Shown here: positions 9,005-20,019 of the stretch, piece by piece | How the letters are laid out: every line of letters begins with the position of its first letter | How positions within the stretch are numbered: the first letter of the stretch is position 1 | NCBI RefSeq assembly: GCF_050003625.1 | Contig: NC_134400.1 | Span: 66,606,126 to 66,670,125 of the forward strand | Length of the DNA: 64,000 nucleotides | Reading direction: 5' to 3' | Origin: Haematobia irritans | Lineage: Eukaryota; Arthropoda; Insecta; Diptera; Muscidae | Made by a program: the position numbers and the translations under genes | Notes under the pieces: model-generated | The model's database searches: none | The model's input: only the letters and a program-made list of their open reading frames with translations | What the model was told of the DNA's origin: nothing

Positions 9005-10913
9005 GACTAGAATTGGTCATTATCCTGATCATGTCCGTCGGGACTCATATTTTTTACCGCATCATGGTATTTTCAAGGAGCAGAATACTACTACCAAACT
9101 GCGCGTGGTGTTTGATGGCAGTAGTCATAGCCAAGGCCACAAGACACTCAATGAGGAACTTGCCGCTGGACCTGCTCTTCAGAATGATATCTCATCCATT
9201 TTAACAAAATGGCGGAGACATAGGATTGCCTTTGGAGCAGACATAGAAAAGATGTTCCGCCAAATCGATGTTCATCCAGAACATCGAAAATATCAGCAGA
9301 TATTATGGCGAGCAAATCCTTTTGAAGATATTTCAATTTTCGAGTTGAATACAGTCACTTATGGTACCACCAGTGCACCATATTTGGCTATTCGTGTTTT
9401 ACAAAAACTTGCTGAGGATTACAGATCCCATTTTCCAAGCGCTGCTGAGGTTTTAATGTCAGAGTCATATGTTGATGACATTATTTCCGTGTCTGATAAT
9501 CTCTCAGATGCAAGTAAATTACAAAAGGATTTGTGTGCCCTTTTAAATAAGGGTGGCTGCAATTTACGGAAATGGGTTACGAATTCGCAAGAGCTTCTTG
9601 CTGCAATACCCTTTGATTGCAGGGACCCATCGATTTCCATTGATTTCGATCGAAACAACAATGTTGTCAAAACGCTAGGTATTCAATTGAATACAAGCGA
9701 TGACACATTTTCGATCAGGGTTAACTTTGATGAGCGAGAATCTTTCTCGAAAAGATCTATCCTTTCAGAGTCGGCAAGAATTTACGAACCTCTGGGGCTA
9801 TTGACTCTGTCTACAGTTGTCTCGAAGACTATATTCAAGAGGCTCTGGGAGGATAGCATTGATTGGGATTCTAAGATTCCAAATGATATTGAGAGGGATT
9901 GGATAAATCATCGATCTTCACTAAAGGATTTATCAAACCTCAAAGTCCCAAGGTGGATTGGCTGGTCTCCAAATTCTGTCGTGGAGCTCCATTGTTTTTG
10001 TGATGCTTCCTCTGTGGCATATGCGGCAGTAGTTTATGCACGAATTTTGACTCCAGGTGGTATTCGAGTTTCTATTTTGCAGGCAAAATCGAAAGTTGCA
10101 CCAGTTAAGACAGTTTCGATACCACGTCTCGAACTATGTGCTGCTAAGCTTTTAGCATTATTGGTTCAAAATGTTAAAGAGTCACTAAAGAATTTACCTA
10201 TAGAGACCACTTACTTTTGGAGTGATAGCTCAACAGTTTTGAGCTGGATCAGAAAGTCTCCGTCCCATTGGACAGTTTATGTGGCGAATAGAGTGGCGGG
10301 CATTCAAAGACTTAGCGACCCTTTTCAATGGAGGTATGTACCGACGTCGCTTAATCCCGCTGACTGTGCGTCACGGGGAATTTCTGGCACGGAACTTTTG
10401 AATAATGACACTTGGTGGTTTGGCCCAAGATTTTTGAGGGAATCCACGGATTCGTGGCCTCGTAATTTACCTCAATTTAATACTACGGAGGAGCAGAGAA
10501 CGAAAATTTCGACTCATGCTTTGAACGAAAAAACCTATCCTGAGATTTTTTTGAGATACTCGAAATTTAACAATTTGATTCGTAGCTTGTCATTATGCTA
10601 TCGATTCATATATAATTGCAGAAAGCCTAATGCGAGGCGCACAGGAGTTTTAACGTCCACTGAGATAAATGATACACTTTACAGAATTTTGAAAGTTGCT
10701 CAAAAAGTTGATTTTCCTATAGAAATTGAGCAGCTTTTAAAAAATCGTCCCATTAGGAGTAGTTCACTACTGAAACTCATGCCCTTTCTCGATACATATG
10801 GTCTAATACGGGTAGGTGGCAGGCTGCAAAACTCTAGTTTTGACTATGATATTAAGCACCCCATTATTTTGTCGATTCGCACGAAAAAACTCTACATGGT
10901 GGAATTACATTGA
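9005..10913 (+). CDS. BEL/Pao RT-RNase H, unit 2 continuation
   Basis: This continues the unit 2 polyprotein after the LINE insertion and is nearly identical to 1131-3036. RT (FGADIEKMF, YVDD) and RNase H (FCDASS, then WSDSSTVLSWI) are intact, with a few amino-acid changes such as SG to SV in two places. The frame ends at the same TGA as unit 1, upstream of the integrase. With the LINE between it and gag/PR it cannot be expressed as a normal polyprotein. Confidence 0.9.
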
Positions 10914-11926
10914 CAATGTCATATGTTAACCGCAGGTACTGGATCTTATCTGGTAACCAGTTGGCAAAGTCAATTATCCACAAATGTATGAGGTGCTTCC
11001 GACAATCTGCGAAAACGGCTCAACAAATAATGGGTAATTTGCCTTCTGTTCGTTTGAACGCCACTAGACCTTTCAAACACAGTGGGGTGGACTTTGCAGG
11101 CCCCATTATGTTAAAAATTTCCACTATCAGATCTGCTGTTGTTACAAAAGGGTATATTTGCCTGTTTGTTTGCATGGTTACGAAAGCCCTTCATTTGGAA
11201 GCAGTTTCAGATTTGAGCACTAGCGCTTTTCTGGCTGCGTTTAAAAGATTTGTGTCACGTCGAGGTGCCTGCACCGATATATACTCGGACTGTGGTACCA
11301 ACTTCGTAGGAGCATCAAAGGAACTACAGGTGCTCCACACTAGGTCACAGAAATCTTTACCAGAAGAGCTAAGTAATGATGGTACGACTTGGCATTTTAT
11401 TCTGCCAGCTTCTCCTAATTTTGGAGGATTATGGGAAGCTGGCGTAAAATCTGTCAAATATCATTTAAAACGAGTGGTACATGACAGACTTCTTAGTTTT
11501 GAAGAATTGTCCACATTGTTGTGTCAAATAGAAAGTATCCTGAACTCCAGGCCACTATGTCCACTATCACCGGACCCAGCTGACTTCGATGCACTTACCC
11601 CAGCTCATTTCCTGATTGGCGAGCCCACAAATTGCATTCAAGATGAGACTTTGCTTGACGTCAATATAAACCGGCTGACTAGATGGAAATGCATTGAAAA
11701 AATCAAGCAACATTTTTGGAAACGCTGGCATAGTGAGTACGTCAACCGTCTCCAATCGCGTCCCAAATGGCTAAAGCAAAGTGAAAATGCTAAAGTCGGA
11801 GACTTAGTATTGGTTGCTGATGAACGTATTGGACCGGGACAGTGGCTACTTGGCCGAATTAAAGAAATCCATCCTGGAGGAGATGGTAAAACAAGGCTAA
11901 CAATCATATCAACTGATAATCACTAA
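10886..11926 (+). CDS. BEL/Pao integrase with DUF5641-type C-terminus, unit 2
   Basis: The frame is open from the A-run at 10884-10889 to TAA before 11927, so it is longer and healthier than the unit 1 copy. It shows LHGG and HKCMRCF (zinc-binding region), GVDFAGP, YSDCGTNFVGA and NFGGLWEAGVKS, which supply the D, D and E of the catalytic core. The C-terminal module AHFLIGEP...WKRWHSEYV...GDLVLV...WLLGRI is the DUF5641-like domain of Pao integrases. The usual SDNG is SDCG in both units. Joining it to RNase H requires a -1 shift, and some residues expected between HPIIL and HGG appear to be missing. Confidence 0.88.
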   Translation, partial: KTLHGGITLTMSYVNRRYWILSGNQLAKSIIHKCMRCFRQSAKTAQQIMGNLPSVRLNATRPFKHSGVDFAGPIMLKISTIRSAVVTKGYICLFVCMVTKALHLEAVSDLSTSAFLAAFKRFVSRRGACTDIYSDCGTNFVGASKELQVLHTRSQKSLPEELSNDGTTWHFILPASPNFGGLWEAGVKSVKYHLKRVVHDRLLSFEELSTLLCQIESILNSRPLCPLSPDPADFDALTPAHFLIGEPTNCIQDETLLDVNINRLTRWKCIEKIKQHFWKRWHSEYVNRLQSRPKWLKQSENAKVGDLVLVADERIGPGQWLLGRIKEIHPGGDGKTRLTIISTDNH

Positions 11927-12141
11927 ATCATTTCGTGTCATACCGCCAGCATCAATTATAACATCATCAACAATAATAATTTTCTAATTTCATCAATAAT
12001 CTACTCTACCATATGTCCACGAATGGAGCCTACACCACAGCGCTGTGAGTCGGAGCACAGCGGAGCGAAGCTCGACTAAAGTACTCCCAACGGTAGGCCA
12101 ATCTGTACTATATTCATCAGACTTAAGAACATCCGTTCTTT
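11927..12141 (+). other. BEL 3' untranslated leader before PPT
   Basis: This is AT-rich noncoding sequence between the integrase stop and the purine tract. It contains a GC-richer block (12040-12110) and an imperfect AAGAACATCCGTTCTT palindrome just before the tract. No ORF is visible. Confidence 0.6.
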
Positions 12142-12152
12142 AGGGGGGAGAA
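12142..12152 (+). other. polypurine tract
   Basis: AGGGGGGAGAA lies immediately before a TGTTGG, the usual place for plus-strand priming next to a 3' LTR. Confidence 0.75.
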
Positions 12153-12820
12153 TGTTGGTGGAAGTACAGTGAAACCACCAACGCATCTTATATTTTACAT
12201 TTATTTATATTTTTTATTTTATTTAAGTTAAAAATCAATAAATTTTTGTTAGTTTCCATTTCTTAAAAAAAGTACATTTACATTTCTTCAATATTTCATT
12301 AACATACAGATTAACATATATATCCAACTTGAATTACATATTAACACACTTATTAATATATTTATATATATATGTAAAATTTGAATGACATATTAACATA
12401 CTGATTAATATATATACATATGTTTGCTGGAACAAATGCAATTGTTTTGTTTGAAAGCTACAATGTTTGCTCAGTTGCTGCCAGGTTCGATCAAACGGTT
12501 TGATCGAACATTGTTGCTCTCAGTGCATTCTTGTATACGAACAATGTTTGCATGCATTGAATGGACTTGCGCTTAAATTGTTGTTGCTTTGTAGATTAAT
12601 GTTTCAATATTTTTTTTTCATATTCCAATATTTTTATAGCGGTTCGCAGAGTTTTGACTCAATTTAAATTTTTGCAACATGGTTTCATCCAACATTGTTT
12701 GCTTCAATTCGCTCTCTCTGTTTTTGGCAGTGGACGAGACAACAACCAGCAGCGCTAAGTAGCTTTACAAACTAACAATTTCTGTTCTTTTCATTTCAGC
12801 AAATTTGTTCTTGAACATAT
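12153..12820 (+). repeat. putative BEL 3' LTR (right end uncertain)
   Basis: It starts TGTTGGTGGAAG after the purine tract and is AT-rich. A possible end is the TTCTTGAACA near 12820. No second LTR copy is in the window to fix the boundaries. Confidence 0.45.
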
Positions 12821-12961
12821 GTATATACCTACATGTATATACATGAATAAAATAAATTTGTGACCAAAATTCATTGAATTTTGATGAAATTTTTTTCTTT
12901 GCATGTACATTGGGAATTGAAAGTTTTTTATCGGTTTTATTTTTCTGAAAAACGAAAATTC

Positions 12962-13545
12962 TTTGACAACCATATTAAAATTAAGAGAAAAGCTGTCGAC
13001 TTGTAAGTGAACAAAATGAATTACCTGATTGGGTCTAATTCTAAATTGTCCCTTGACAATAAATTGCTCATTTACAAATGCATAATCAAACCTATTTGGA
13101 CATACGGCATCCAATTGTGGGGAACAGCTTCCAATACAAAAATTAAAATACTACAACAATTCCAATCAAAAACACTGCGTAAAATCGCTAGGGCACCATA
13201 TTATACAACGAACACACGCCTGCACAAGGAGTTGAATATTAAAACAATCCAGGAAGAAATACTGTCACATCCGAATAACTACAAATTAAGAATCGAAGCT
13301 CATCCGAATCCACTAGCATCGGAATTGATGGCAAACCGGGAGACATTTACAAGGCTAAAGAGGAGAGCACCACAAGACTTAATATTACCATAACTATTTA
13401 CAAAAATTTATAATATTCATAGTTTGAATAGGTTCACCACTGGGTGAGCACCATGGATATAGAAAAGGAAATAACAAACACTAAGAAAAATGTAAATATC
13501 GAATTAAGATAGAAGGCATTACTAAATATGAATTTAAAAAAAATT
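12962..13545 (+). pseudogene. Jockey-like LINE 3' fragment (RT C-terminus and 3' UTR)
   Basis: Translation gives FDNHIKIKRKAVDL, a TAA at 13004-13006, then NKMNYLIGSNSKLSLDNKLL and KPIWTYGIQLWGTASN. This is the recognisable region downstream of the RT in Jockey-clade LINEs. It continues to LILP and a TAA ending at 13393. The 3' UTR contains CACTGGGTGAGCACCATGG, a block like that of other Jockey elements, and a poly(A)-like run ends near 13542. It is 5'-truncated, and part of the C-terminus is shortened near SHPNNYKLR. Confidence 0.8.
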
Positions 13546-13586
13546 TCATTCGTATTGCAGATTGGCGAATGTCTCAGACGTGGTAA

Positions 13587-13915
13587 TTAAATATCGAAAA
13601 TACTCCCAGTCGGTGTGGTCAATCTAGAACCCCATGGTGTGTTCTTTGCGTTGAAATCCCCTACCACAATAAATATATGTTTATATGAATTTAATATATT
13701 ATTTTACTGATCAAATTTTACACTATGTCGTGGTGGACTGTAAACAAATGAAACTGATACCAGCGTTTTGTTTATGTCAATTATTACAGTTGTAACTTGA
13801 AATTCGTATACAGACATTGTATTTTCAAGCCAATGTTTAATTGAGGTTTTAAAAATAACAGCACTTCCCCCTCTGGTAGTGTTAATTTTCAGGAATGAAT
13901 CTTTTTATTTACAAT
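13587..13915 (-). pseudogene. Jockey-like LINE endonuclease fragment
   Basis: On the minus strand one frame reads SFLKINTTRGGSAVIF, VSVSFVYSPPRHSVKF, then a TAA, then FIVVGDFNAKNTPWGS. These are consecutive blocks of an APE endonuclease (GGSAV, YxPPRH, GDFNAKxxxWGS) from a Jockey-type ORF2. It lacks both the N-terminal catalytic part and everything downstream, including the RT. It is oriented opposite to the fragment at 12962-13545, so it is a separate insertion or a rearranged piece. Confidence 0.8.
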
Positions 13916-14737
13916 TTTTATTAAAGTGTATTGATGAAGTCGAAATCTTGAGCGGCATTTTTTGAAAAAAGTTTTGAAGATACCTAGTTTTACGCCGAAC
14001 TATGTGCTAATGTTAGAAACTGGCCTTGAAAACAGCCATCTTTACACCCTTCAACTACACACGCAATAGATTAAAAAATTATGTTTCAATATGACGAGCA
14101 GCGTTTACCAAACATATTAACAAAGCTTATGTTACAGGAAGATGTTTTCTGGGTGTTGAGTCTTATATATTTTGCCCGTGATTTGAATCTAAGCTGGCCA
14201 ACATTGTTACATTGTTGGACGTGTTTTCAAGTTGCTCCAATTAAAATTAAAATTTCATTGTGAATATCTCGCTTAACTTGTGCTAAAACCGGTGCTTAAC
14301 GTGATCTAAAGCTTTTGCATTCTGTTCGACATATTTCGTTTGAGCTGTTTTGTGTTGAAAGCTGTATTTTTATAAAGTTTTGTAAAACTGCAAACCATCG
14401 AAAGCAATACAAATATTTCAGTTTTTGTTGTTGTTTCGTGGTTTCTGTAAACAAAGAGAAAAGGCGCTTTGACCTGTGAGTACACAAATTAGAAACGTCA
14501 GCATACTCCTCACTCAATAGTGTTGGCCAACGAAACGTCATTCCACTGTTCTCCTTCTGTTTTGATTGATAAAAGCTCACTTCAAAAGTTTTTCTGTGGT
14601 TGTTGATCAGGCTAAGTATCTAATCACTGGTTGTCGAAATAGCTAAGTACTGAATTTGCTAACCTAAACTCAACTATGATTTTGTATATGCCTAGAAGTA
14701 TACTTTGGATTTTACGTATTAAATTTCACATTTGATT
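13916..14737. other. unassigned intergenic stretch
   Basis: About 800 bp with no recognisable coding signal; short frames around 14081-14263 and 14296-14580 show no family motif. Part of 14300-14830 could be the 5' UTR of the following LINE, but nothing fixes its start. Confidence 0.5.
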
Positions 14738-14831
14738 TCAAGTCTGAATCATATATTTATTCATTGCGAAATTGTTGGAAATATATTTGCAACCACATTC
14801 TTGTCTTTGACATATTAAGAAAAATTGAAAA

Positions 14832-15770
14832 ATGACTTGCCCTATACCGTCGTGTCGTATCACTAAATTGGATGAACAAATGATTTCGTGCTGGATTTGT
14901 TCAACAAGATACCATTCAAAATGTGCGCAATTAGCAGCACGCACAATTGACAACTTACGTGAAGATAAGGGTCTGCGGTGGTGCTGTGAAAAGTGCAAAC
15001 ATATTGATGGCGAGTTTTTTACCTTTTTTAAAAACTGTAGAGCCAGACTCGATGATATTTCGAGGGATTTTGATTTGATGTCAGATCGCTTTAAAAAATA
15101 TAAGAATCTTCTTGATAATTCTTCAAACTTGGACATAGTGTTACAATCACCAACTGAAAATTCCAGAAAAAGGAAGAAATCTAAATCTAACAAGAATTCA
15201 TCTAACAATGAGATTGAAACAATTTCTCCGACACTAGTTAACGCTAATAATAATATTCAGGATTCAGAGACTGTTGTCATTCCTAGTAAAAACACTGAAA
15301 CTGCACCTTTACCTATTCCACCTATTATTATTACCCCGTCGCATTCGAATTCACTGAACACTGGAACAGTAGTGGCACCAGCTACTGTGTTAACTGATAC
15401 TAATGCATTCTTTTCTCCTTTTAATACACCTACAAATCAATCGCCTGCTGGTTCAGCTCCAAAACCTTTAAGGGTCTTACCCCCAATGAAAACCATTTTT
15501 GCTGCCCGTTTTGCTCCAGAAACAACTGAGGATGATATTCATTTCTACATAAAATCAAAACTGAATGCAAATGTAGACATTAAGGTATCTAAACTGCAAT
15601 TTGTAGAAAGGAGGAACAAGTCGTCATTCAAAATTTTCGTACCTGAGGACATTTTTGACACAGTGGTCAATCCGGAATTTTGGCCTTACAGAGCTGTGGT
15701 GCATGAATTTGTTTTTAGAGATAGAGTTGCCCGTTTACCTGCACGTCCCGTTGAGCAATCAAAAAACTGA
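14832..15770 (+). CDS. LINE ORF1 protein with PHD-type zinc finger
   Basis: This 312-codon frame starts MTCPIPSCRITKLDEQ. A Cys/His finger spans residues 3-55: C3, C8, C20-x2-C23, H28, C31, then W-C-C-E-K-C. A Lys/Ser/Asn-rich middle includes a basic run RKRKKSKSNK near residue 112, and the C-terminal third (ARFAPETTEDDIHFYIKSKL) resembles an RRM-like or CTD-like fold. In LINEs such proteins coat the element RNA. It ends with TGA 15768-15770 and overlaps the open frame of ORF2. No stop is seen, so it is complete in appearance although ORF2 is destroyed. Confidence 0.82.
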   Translation: MTCPIPSCRITKLDEQMISCWICSTRYHSKCAQLAARTIDNLREDKGLRWCCEKCKHIDGEFFTFFKNCRARLDDISRDFDLMSDRFKKYKNLLDNSSNLDIVLQSPTENSRKRKKSKSNKNSSNNEIETISPTLVNANNNIQDSETVVIPSKNTETAPLPIPPIIITPSHSNSLNTGTVVAPATVLTDTNAFFSPFNTPTNQSPAGSAPKPLRVLPPMKTIFAARFAPETTEDDIHFYIKSKLNANVDIKVSKLQFVERRNKSSFKIFVPEDIFDTVVNPEFWPYRAVVHEFVFRDRVARLPARPVEQSKN

Positions 15771-16810
15771 ATAAAACCCTGTCTGATACGAATTTTACTA
15801 TAGTTTATCAGAATGTTAGGGGACTGAACACAAAATTATGCAACCTATATACGGATAGCTTTGGCTTTGATTATGATTTGATTATATTTACTGAAACCTG
15901 GCTTCAAAGTAATATCTTAAATACTGAAATCTTATGCGACAAGTACCAATTTTATAGATATGACCGCACAAATGGTTTGAAGAAATCTGGTGGCGGCGTC
16001 CTAATTGCTGTTTCTTCGAAATTCGCTTCATCAAAAATTGATATTCCAAACGAACTTCAAATTGAATATTTAGGAGTGAAAATAAGGTGCGGCCATAATT
16101 CATTGTTTGTGACTTGCTCCTATATTCCTCCTGGTTCTTGTAACGATGTTTATAATGCTCATTTGACTGCTATCCAATCGGTCCTATCTACTGCGAGATC
16201 CTCTGATTTGATTGCTTTGTCTGGTGATTTTAACATTCCATCTATTACATGGAAATATTGTGAGGAAATGAATTACTCCGTACCAATGCTAAGAAATGGA
16301 TATCAATCTGAATTTGTTGAAAACTTGTTAAAAGATGGTCTTTTTCAAATTAGCAACATACAAAATTCGAAAAATAAATTACTTAATTTATTTTTTACAA
16401 ATGAACTAAAAGATGTGTTTTTATCACGTGTCAAAGCCGTTGTAAATCCTGAAGATGTTCATCATCCCACTGTCTGTATGAATATAAATATGTCTTTTTC
16501 GAGATCTATGCGAAAAAAACTCGTATTGAAAACTGATAAAATATTCTCTTTTAATAGAACTGATTACGAAAAACTGAACTCATTACTATTAAATGTGGAT
16601 TGGAATAAAATCTTACCAGCGAGAAATCTTGATGAATCAATAAATACATTTTATGAAACTTTGAATTCATTCATTGTCCAATCTGTTCCATTAATTCGAA
16701 TAACTTCTCACACTGGTCCACCTTGGAATGACAGTAAATTACGTAACTTGAAGAATAGAAAGAATAAACTTTATAAAAAGTATAAAAAATCTGGATCTGC
16801 GACTGACTAC
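15755..16810 (+). pseudogene. CR1-like ORF2 piece 1: endonuclease
   Basis: The open frame has YQNVRGLNTKL (15806 onward), IIFTETWLQSN, GGGVLIAVSS, CSYIPPGS, SGDFNIPSITW and VHHPTV, in the order of an APE endonuclease, followed by the basic linker RNKLYKKYKKSGSATDY. It breaks at 16810 at an inserted AT-rich sequence and resumes at 17355. No ATG is obvious near its start; translation may have depended on ORF1 termination. Confidence 0.85.
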
Positions 16811-17354
16811 ACAGAAAAAAATATCACCAAAATATTTCCAATTAAAAAGTTAATTGAAGTTGAAATTTTTTTCAATTAATAAATTAATTGGTACAATTAA
16901 CTTTTTAATCAAGATAGAAACATTAAGTTAATTAAGTCAATGATTGAACATTTTAAATTTTTTAATTAAAAAGTTAATTGATACAATTAACTTTTAATCA
17001 AATTCGGAAGACTAAGTCAGTTTATGATGATGATGAACATTTTTTTAAATTTTTAGTTAAAATTTTTTTTCAAACAATCAATTGTTAATCCAAATAAAAA
17101 TTCTAAGCCAATTCAGAATGTAATTGAAAATAGTTACCTTTTTTAATTAATAAATTAATTGAGTTTTGCAATCAACATCAATTAAATTTTTAATTGAATC
17201 AATTAAAAAATTAATTGAAGAATTTTTTCTATGCCCAATTAAAACTGTGATTGATACTATCATTTTCGTGATTGAAGACATTTCAATTAAAAAATTAATT
17301 GGATCAATTAATTTCGTGATTGAATCAGAAAAAAAAATTTTTGTGTGTATGCAA
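16811..17354. mobile_element. 544-bp AATTAA-rich insertion with candidate 5-bp TSD
   Basis: It is inserted exactly between the codons for ATDY and YSIARSEYNLW of the LINE. ACTAC flanks it on both sides (16806-16810 and 17355-17359). The ends are roughly inverted (ACAGAAAAAAAT at the left; TTTTTGTGTGTATGCAA at the right). The interior is made of diverged copies of AATTAAAAAGTTAATTGA-type palindromes. No coding capacity; probably a MITE-like element. Confidence 0.7.
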
Positions 17355-17479
17355 ACTACTCAATTGCTCGTTCAGAATACAACCTGTGGAATAAACAATC
17401 CTATAACAATTATTTATCGAAAATTAAAAATGAACTGAAGCTTAATCCAAAGTCATTTTACAGATTTGTTAATTCTTAA
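17355..17479 (+). pseudogene. CR1-like ORF2 piece 2: linker before RT
   Basis: It reads YSIARSEYNLWNKQSYNNYL and LKLNPKSFYRFVNS, the conserved region between endonuclease and RT in CR1/Jockey-type ORF2. It is cut at 17479 by the TIR element. Confidence 0.8.
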
Positions 17480-18969
17480 CGTCCCATGTAAAAATTGGAG
17501 GATCCAATCCTATCTAATAATATCAAATTGGATCTAATTAGATCTGTTCAGATATTAGTTCAGGATATGCACAGATGATGCTAGATCTGGTTAGATATAA
17601 TTGCAGATCTCATCATATATAGTATAATATCTAATTATATCTGGCATATCTAATAATATATGCTTGGGTAGGACCGTATATAGCACTATATCTAATAAGA
17701 TATGGTAGATATAACATAATATCTTACTATATATGGGTTTAAATACGGTCCAAAATATAATTAAAAACAATCATGAACAAATTAAAAAAATATTAGAAAT
17801 ATACGTCTAAAAAACTATTCGAGATATATACACAAAGTTACAGATGGGAAAAACAACTTTTGTTTATTTAACGGACTTACATAATAAATTTTAAAGTATT
17901 TACAAACATGTTTTTCGAGTTTCAGAACATGGTTGAGCTCCTTCACGTCATATAGTTTTAACAATCTAAAGCAGTCAGTTTTGGAAATGGATATAATATG
18001 ATCAGCGCCAGTTTTTAAATGTTTTATCGGATACTGCTGGTTGACGTCAAAAAGTGTAATAAAAATAAATTGTTGAAAATGCGCAAAGAAGCAATTAACA
18101 GACCCATTTAGTATTTGTCGTTCCCATGCGTTTGGAGTATAATTAACATTTCATCCAAAGCATTATTTAGTATCCAAAGTAGATTGCAAAATTAATTTTT
18201 ATTTTGAAATATACTCATATAAAAAGACTGCTGTTAATAGGAAACACTGACTGCTGTTTTTTCGGTAAACAAAAAAGTGTTGTTTTAGCAGTTTTTCTGC
18301 TAAAGTAGCAAACAATCTGTTGGTTTGGAATAACAGACGTACAGCTCAAAACTTAGTAGTTTGCTTAAATAATAGAAATTCAAACATTAAAAAACATTTA
18401 GTAGATTTTGATTATGCAATAACATTTCTGAGCAAGTCGTCCTTTTTAATATATGTCCCACTCGGACATCACCAAACAGTCGTACCTTTAGGATGGGGCT
18501 TCTCAACAATACCTTCTTGGTTTTCTAAGCAATTTTGCTTATTGACGCAGGCGCCGAAGTGGATGGAGCCTCATTAGTCAAGATGATTTTAATATTTATA
18601 TTGTAAATTTAATTTAATACGTTTTACTGCTATTAATTGCGTAAATTGTACTTGATACGTTTCAAATAACAAAAGTTTCTTATTTTTACATCTATCATAC
18701 GTTCTAATAAATGGGTTCTATACATTATATACAAATTATGGGCTTTTATGCGTTGAAAGATCTCGAAAGATATAATTGTATCAAATAATATACAATTATA
18801 TCTAATTAGATCTGATTAGATGTGTCTCATTTTTGAGATCTGATCAGATCCAATTTCATAGCATTTAGATCTGACCAGATATAACCATTTTTCGGATCAG
18901 CTCAGATCTGGCCATGTCTTGGCTCAGATCTAATCATATCAAATCAGATCCCCCAATTTTTACACGGGG
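17480..18969. mobile_element. 1.49-kb TIR transposon with AGATCT-rich subterminal arrays
   Basis: The ends are inverted repeats: TCCCATGTAAAAATTGGAGG at the left, and CCCCGTGTAAAAATTGGGGG when the right end is reverse-complemented. TAA lies outside both ends (17477-17479 and 18970-18972), a possible 3-bp target duplication. About 250 bp inside each end is filled with variants of AGATCTGATCAGATC and ATATCTAATTAGATATA. The middle holds a stop-free minus-strand frame (17815-18150). The superfamily is not resolved: a TAA duplication would suit PIF/Harbinger, while a C-rich TIR start next to TTAA on the left only would suit piggyBac. Confidence 0.8.
17815..18150 (-). pseudogene. unrecognised coding-like remnant inside the TIR element
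   Basis: On the minus strand 111 codons run without a stop from 18150 to TAG at 17815-17817, in a region rich enough in A/T that this is unlikely by chance. There is no ATG. Short samples are VNCFFAHFQQF, HLKTGADHIIS and RLLKLYDVKELNHVLKL. An adjacent frame upstream (about 18220-18100) also looks coding (LLWILNNALDEMLIILQTHG), suggesting a frameshifted longer protein. I recognise no family. It may be the decayed C-terminus of the transposase of the host element. Confidence 0.45.
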
Positions 18970-19185
18970 TAAATCAAATGTGTATCCAAGAACCCTTCAC
19001 TATGGTGCTGTTGAAGGGGATGATAATGAATCTATATGTAATTTGTTTTCAAAGTTCTTTGCAACAACTTACTACCATAAGGATTTCAAGCAATCTGATG
19101 CGTACCCATATAAGATACAGGAATATTCGACATTCACTACTCCATTTTTTTCTCCTGATATTGTAATGAGTTATATGGAAAAGAT
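18970..19185 (+). pseudogene. CR1-like ORF2 piece 3: start of RT domain
   Basis: It reads KSNVYPRTLHYGAVEGDDN, then ICNLFSKFFATTY and SPDIVMSYMEKI, the block preceding the GPDGIP motif of CR1/Jockey-type RTs. It ends at the Gypsy LTR; the next codons are found at 25564. Confidence 0.85.
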
Positions 19186-20019
19186 TATAAGGATGTTTAC
19201 CAGGGTAGCCTCGTCGGTTCCAGAAAAAAAAGAAATATTTGATTCTTTTAATAATTTTTTATTAACAAAATATTCCTTTTTTTAAAGTAAAAAAGCCGAC
19301 TGGGAATCGAAAACACACAGCAGCACAAAAAAAGTGAACCGCCTCCTTCGGTGTTCCTTGCAAGACTCTCTAAAAAAACAAAGGGCCAAGTATTTCTTAG
19401 CAGTCGGTTTCCAATAAAGAAGATTAGGGATATATTAGTGTTTAGTAGACACCAAAACGCCTGGGGATCATGGCTGTAAAAACCAGTAACCCCCTGTGCA
19501 CTACTGGGATCTATGGGCATTGGAACCAGTAGAAACCCTGTGCCCTAATATGCCTGAGAGGTATGGCTATTAAGACCAGTAGCCTCTCCCTGCACAACTA
19601 CGTTTAAGTCAGAACTACGTATGCGAGTGAGGTTGTTACCGAAGCCGTTCGTACTTGCGGCAACTGTCCTCACACGATGACGTGTGAAGTCCGACTAATC
19701 GCAAAATGATTATCACTGAGCCACACAGACTGTAGTGATGACTCATATTGTGAGTAGTTGTGAGAGATTGCATGTAGTCGCGAAATATATTGTGTATAAG
19801 AGTGTGAGAGTGTAGAAGAGTATGAAACCTTTACAATAGCAATTATTTACAATAACAATCAAAGGGTAGCTGTTGTGTGTTTTCTCTCTCTTTTTATAAT
19901 TCATTTATACTAATAATGATATTTCAAAAGTGTAAAATAAAATTCAATACAATCCATAAAAATAAATTTATATACATATCCATAACGAAATAAATTTATG
20001 TAACGAATACTTCGTTACA
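19186..20019 (-). repeat. Gypsy LTR (3' LTR in element orientation)
   Basis: In plus orientation it starts TATAAGGATGTTTACC and ends CGAATACTTCGTTACA. It matches 24718-25563 closely apart from small indels, mainly near 19480. Confidence 0.9.

Larger units (their letters stand above)
1..12820 (+). mobile_element. BEL/Pao LTR retrotransposon with internal tandem duplication
   Basis: The element enters from the left window edge. It reads gag zinc knuckles, protease, RT, RNase H and integrase (1-3740), then jumps back without an LTR into upstream gag sequence (3741) and repeats the whole series to 11926. A purine tract and a putative 3' LTR follow. Base 1 matches base 4310, so the period is 4309 bp. 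By eye the two units differ at only about two dozen positions over 3.7 kb, so the duplication is young. A single element with a duplicated interior explains this better than two independent insertions, because no LTR separates the units. Unit 2 is interrupted by a non-LTR element at 5437-8991. The right end of the LTR is uncertain. Confidence 0.85.

Noticed and set aside
12467..12667. 66-codon frame in the putative BEL LTR
   Set aside because: Short, hydrophobic by T-richness and inside an LTR; no support.
18320..18577. 85-codon plus-strand frame in the AGATCT-ended element
   Set aside because: No recognisable motif, and composition is similar to the surrounding noncoding DNA; the minus-strand frame nearby is a better coding candidate.
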